In this document: piece by piece, positions 13,870 through 16,011 of the stretch
Layout: every line of letters begins with the position of its first letter
How positions within the stretch are numbered: position 1 is the stretch's first letter
Source of the DNA: Oscillospiraceae bacterium
GTDB lineage: Bacteria; Bacillota; Clostridia; Oscillospirales; Ruminococcaceae
NCBI GenBank assembly: GCA_029240015.1
Contig: JARBTU010000006.1
Span: forward strand, 1 to 16,011
Direction: 5' to 3'
Length of the DNA: 16,011 bases
Notes under the pieces: model-generated
What the model was told of the DNA's origin: nothing
Seen by the model: the letters and a program-made list of their open reading frames with translations, nothing else
Databases searched by the model: none
Position numbers and translations under genes: made by a program

Positions 13870-15804
13870 TTATACATCCAAATTCTGAACATATTTTGCG
13901 TTTTTCTCAATAAATTCCCGACGAGGAGCCACTTTATCTCCCATAAGGATGGTGAAAATTTCATCAGCACGAACGACATCTTCCATCTCAACCTTGATAA
14001 TCGTTCTATGGCTTGGATCCATTGTAGTCTCCCAAAGCTGTTCCGGGTCCATCTCACCAAGACCTTTGTATCGTTGAATATCAACTTTGGCATTGGTTTC
14101 GCCGCCAAGTTCTTTGATAAAGATGTCTCTTTCTTTGTCTGAATACGCATAACGAACCTGCTTCCCTCTGGAAAGCTTATATAAAGGCGGCTGAGCAATA
14201 TAAATATGCCCTTTTTCCACCAACGGTTTCATGAATCTAAAGAAGAAGGTTAAAAGCAACGTGCGAATATGGCTTCCATCTACGTCAGCATCCGCCATAA
14301 TGATGACTTTTCCGTAACGAAGTTTTTCTAAGTCAATATCATTACCGATTCCACAGCCGAGCGCTGTCACTACAGGGACAAGCTTTTCGTTGCCGTAAAC
14401 TTTGTCTATCCTTGCTTTTTCCACATTGAGCATCTTTCCCCATAGAGGAAGGATTGCCTGAAATCTTCTGTCTCTTCCCGCTTTGGCACTTCCTCCCGCG
14501 GAATCTCCCTCGACAATATAAATTTCAGTTACTTCTGTGTCTTTTTCAGAGCAATCTGCAAGCTTTCCCGGTAAAGATGCGGTCTCAAGCGCTGATTTTC
14601 TTCTTGTCATCTCTCTGGCTTTACGCGCCGCTTCCCTTGCTCGTTGCGCATTGATTGCTTTATCAAAAATAGAACGTGCTATGGAAGGATTCTCTTCAAA
14701 GAAGTTCATCAGATTCTCGGTCATCAGCCCTTCGACCAAAGGCCTGATATCTGTGTTGCCAAGCTTTGTTTTGGTCTGGCCTTCAAACTCACATTCAGTC
14801 AGCTTTACGCTGATAATCGCGGTCATTCCTTCGCGAACGTCTTCACCGCTCAGATTCTTATCATTTTCTTTTAAAAGATTGGTTTTTCTTCCGTAATCAT
14901 TAAATACACGGGTTAGTGCATTTTTAAATCCGGTTTCATGCGTCCCGCCTTCTGTTGTATGGATGTTGTTTGCGAAAGACAACAGCACTTCGTTATAACT
15001 GTCATTATATTGCAAAGCAACTTCAGCGGAATTATCTCCGTCTATTTTTTTGAGATAGATTACTTCAGGATGAAGCGTTTCTAATCCTTTTTTGGTGTGA
15101 ATATGCTCTACAAAGCTTTTGATTCCGCCCTCGTACTGCAATGTCTCTCCCCGAACATTTTCGGGATCACGCAGATCCTCCATAACGATTCTAATGCCCG
15201 CGTTTAAAAAAGCCTGTTCTCTTAAACGTGTTAACAAGATATCATAATCATATTCAGTGGTTTCAAAAATCTCTGAATCCGCTTTAAATTTAACTTGGGT
15301 TCCTGTTCTTTCTGCATTGCCGATAATTTTGATTTCTTCACTATAAGAACCACGTTCAAAGTGTTGAAAATAACAATGCTCTCCGTTACAGATGGTGACT
15401 TCAAGCCATTCGCTCAATGCGTTTACAACTGAAGAACCCACCCCATGCAATCCGCCGGAGACTTTGTATCCTGCTCCGCCGAACTTTCCGCCTGCATGAA
15501 GAACGGTGAAAACGACCGTCGCAGCAGAAAGACCTTCTTTTGGAAGGATTCCTGTCGGGATACCACGCCCGTTATCACTGACACAGATTACATCATCCGG
15601 CAACAACTCCACTTTTATTTCCGAACAATGCCCGGCCAACGCTTCGTCAATTGAGTTGTCCACGATTTCATAAACAAGATGGTGCAGTCCTTTAGGTCCT
15701 GTCGAACCAATGTACATACCAGGTCTCTTTCTTACAGCTTCCAATCCTTCAAGTACCTGTATTTGAGTTTCGTCATAATTTTGGGAAATCGGTTTATTAT
15801 CCAA
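13870..15804 (-). CDS. gyrB: DNA gyrase subunit B
   Basis: 644 residues, typical for Firmicutes GyrB. It supplies the ATPase of gyrase. GHKL motifs: Glu46 and Asn50 in YEIVDNSIDEA, DNGRGIP at 77-83, GGLHGVG at 117-123, and the QTK loop with Lys345. The Toprim domain has EGDSAGGSAK with Glu432, and DADVDGSHIR with Asp505, Asp507 and Asp509. Residue 455 is Trp (LPLWGKMLNVEKAR) where E. coli has Lys447. The start is TTG at 15804: GGAGG lies nine bases upstream, MDNKPISQNYDETQIQVLEG is a normal N terminus, and no ATG is available. The 99-base gap to remB is very AT-rich. It has a weak promoter-like pair on the - strand (TTTACA at 15891-15896, 17 bases, TATTTT at 15868-15873). Confidence 0.98.
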   Translation of the reverse strand: MDNKPISQNYDETQIQVLEGLEAVRKRPGMYIGSTGPKGLHHLVYEIVDNSIDEALAGHCSEIKVELLPDDVICVSDNGRGIPTGILPKEGLSAATVVFTVLHAGGKFGGAGYKVSGGLHGVGSSVVNALSEWLEVTICNGEHCYFQHFERGSYSEEIKIIGNAERTGTQVKFKADSEIFETTEYDYDILLTRLREQAFLNAGIRIVMEDLRDPENVRGETLQYEGGIKSFVEHIHTKKGLETLHPEVIYLKKIDGDNSAEVALQYNDSYNEVLLSFANNIHTTEGGTHETGFKNALTRVFNDYGRKTNLLKENDKNLSGEDVREGMTAIISVKLTECEFEGQTKTKLGNTDIRPLVEGLMTENLMNFFEENPSIARSIFDKAINAQRAREAARKAREMTRRKSALETASLPGKLADCSEKDTEVTEIYIVEGDSAGGSAKAGRDRRFQAILPLWGKMLNVEKARIDKVYGNEKLVPVVTALGCGIGNDIDLEKLRYGKVIIMADADVDGSHIRTLLLTFFFRFMKPLVEKGHIYIAQPPLYKLSRGKQVRYAYSDKERDIFIKELGGETNAKVDIQRYKGLGEMDPEQLWETTMDPSHRTIIKVEMEDVVRADEIFTILMGDKVAPRREFIEKNAKYVQNLDV

Positions 15805-15903
15805 TTTATTAAACCTCCAAAAGTTTATTTTTATTTATAAAAATTATAATTGATTATCTAATTGTTTAAAATATAATTTATTATACAAATTGTAAAATTC
15901 GTT

Positions 15904-16011
15904 TTAATCACTTTTTAAAAACTTAGCTCTTTTTTTGAGCGTCTGTGAACTAATTTGCGAAATGTATACCATAGTTTTTTTGTCTTTACAGCAAACAATA
16001 AACGACTTTGG
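15904..16011 (-). CDS. remB: Extracellular matrix regulator RemB-like protein, C-terminal end (rest outside window)
   Basis: The frame is open from the right edge and ends at TAA (15904-15906). The 35 visible residues begin PKSFIV and include VYISQISSQTLKKRAKFLKSD. RemB/YaaB proteins (DUF370) typically end in a similar KSFI...Y.S.ISS.TLKKRA pattern, and the gene normally lies between recF and gyrB. RemB and its paralogue RemA are linked to biofilm matrix control in Bacillus. The two cysteines in IVCCKDKK are not something I remember as usual. Identification rests on a short fragment plus its position. Confidence 0.75.
   Translation of the reverse strand, partial: PKSFIVCCKDKKTMVYISQISSQTLKKRAKFLKSD

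Noticed and set aside
1..16011. CRISPR array, IS element, prophage, tRNA or defence system
   Set aside because: No spaced direct repeats, transposase or integrase, tRNA-like fold or known defence gene was seen; apart from the two membrane paralogues and one tiny ORF, every gene is a recognisable household or envelope gene.

Overview
This is a stretch of bacterial chromosome from an AT-rich (roughly 40% GC by eye) anaerobic Firmicute, most likely of class Clostridia. The pointers are AGGAGG-type ribosome binding sites, near-consensus sigma-A promoters, an oxygen-sensitive pyruvate formate-lyase system, a remB-gyrB-gyrA block, a Rex-type operator, and protein sequences of clostridial character. 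I cannot name the genus. I see no phage, IS, CRISPR, tRNA or rRNA sequence.

Left half (1-7135, all genes on +): the 3' end of accA (acetyl-CoA carboxylase carboxyltransferase alpha subunit) is followed by acpP (acyl carrier protein), which has its own promoter and a possible operator. Next come an exported polysaccharide deacetylase, luxS, a membrane-anchored LysM-G5-M23 cell-wall peptidase, and two tandem paralogous four-helix membrane proteins of a family I do not recognise. Most of these genes have their own promoter, and acpP, the deacetylase, the peptidase and the first paralogue each end in an intrinsic terminator. A short region (6933-7135) then holds only a doubtful 27-codon ORF and an inverted repeat. 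It ends in a strong hairpin terminator shared by the two converging halves.

Right half (7136-16011, all genes on -): read in the direction of transcription the order is remB (3' end only), gyrB, a YcxB-like membrane protein, gyrA, then pflB-pflA. The gyrase block matches the widespread dnaA-dnaN-recF-remB-gyrB-gyrA origin neighbourhood, so oriC probably lies beyond the right edge. The pflB promoter has an 18-bp Rex-type operator over its -35 box, which would tie formate fermentation to the NADH/NAD+ ratio.

The most interesting signal is in the promoters of the M23 peptidase and the first membrane paralogue. Each has, just downstream of its -10 box, an exact match to the WalR (YycF) direct repeat TGTWAH-N5-TGTWAH, and the second paralogue has a single half-site in a similar place. 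This suggests that 2.87-6.93 kb is a small cell-envelope regulon, and that the uncharacterised paralogue pair works in cell-wall homeostasis. That is inference from DNA pattern and gene neighbourhood, not a demonstrated system.
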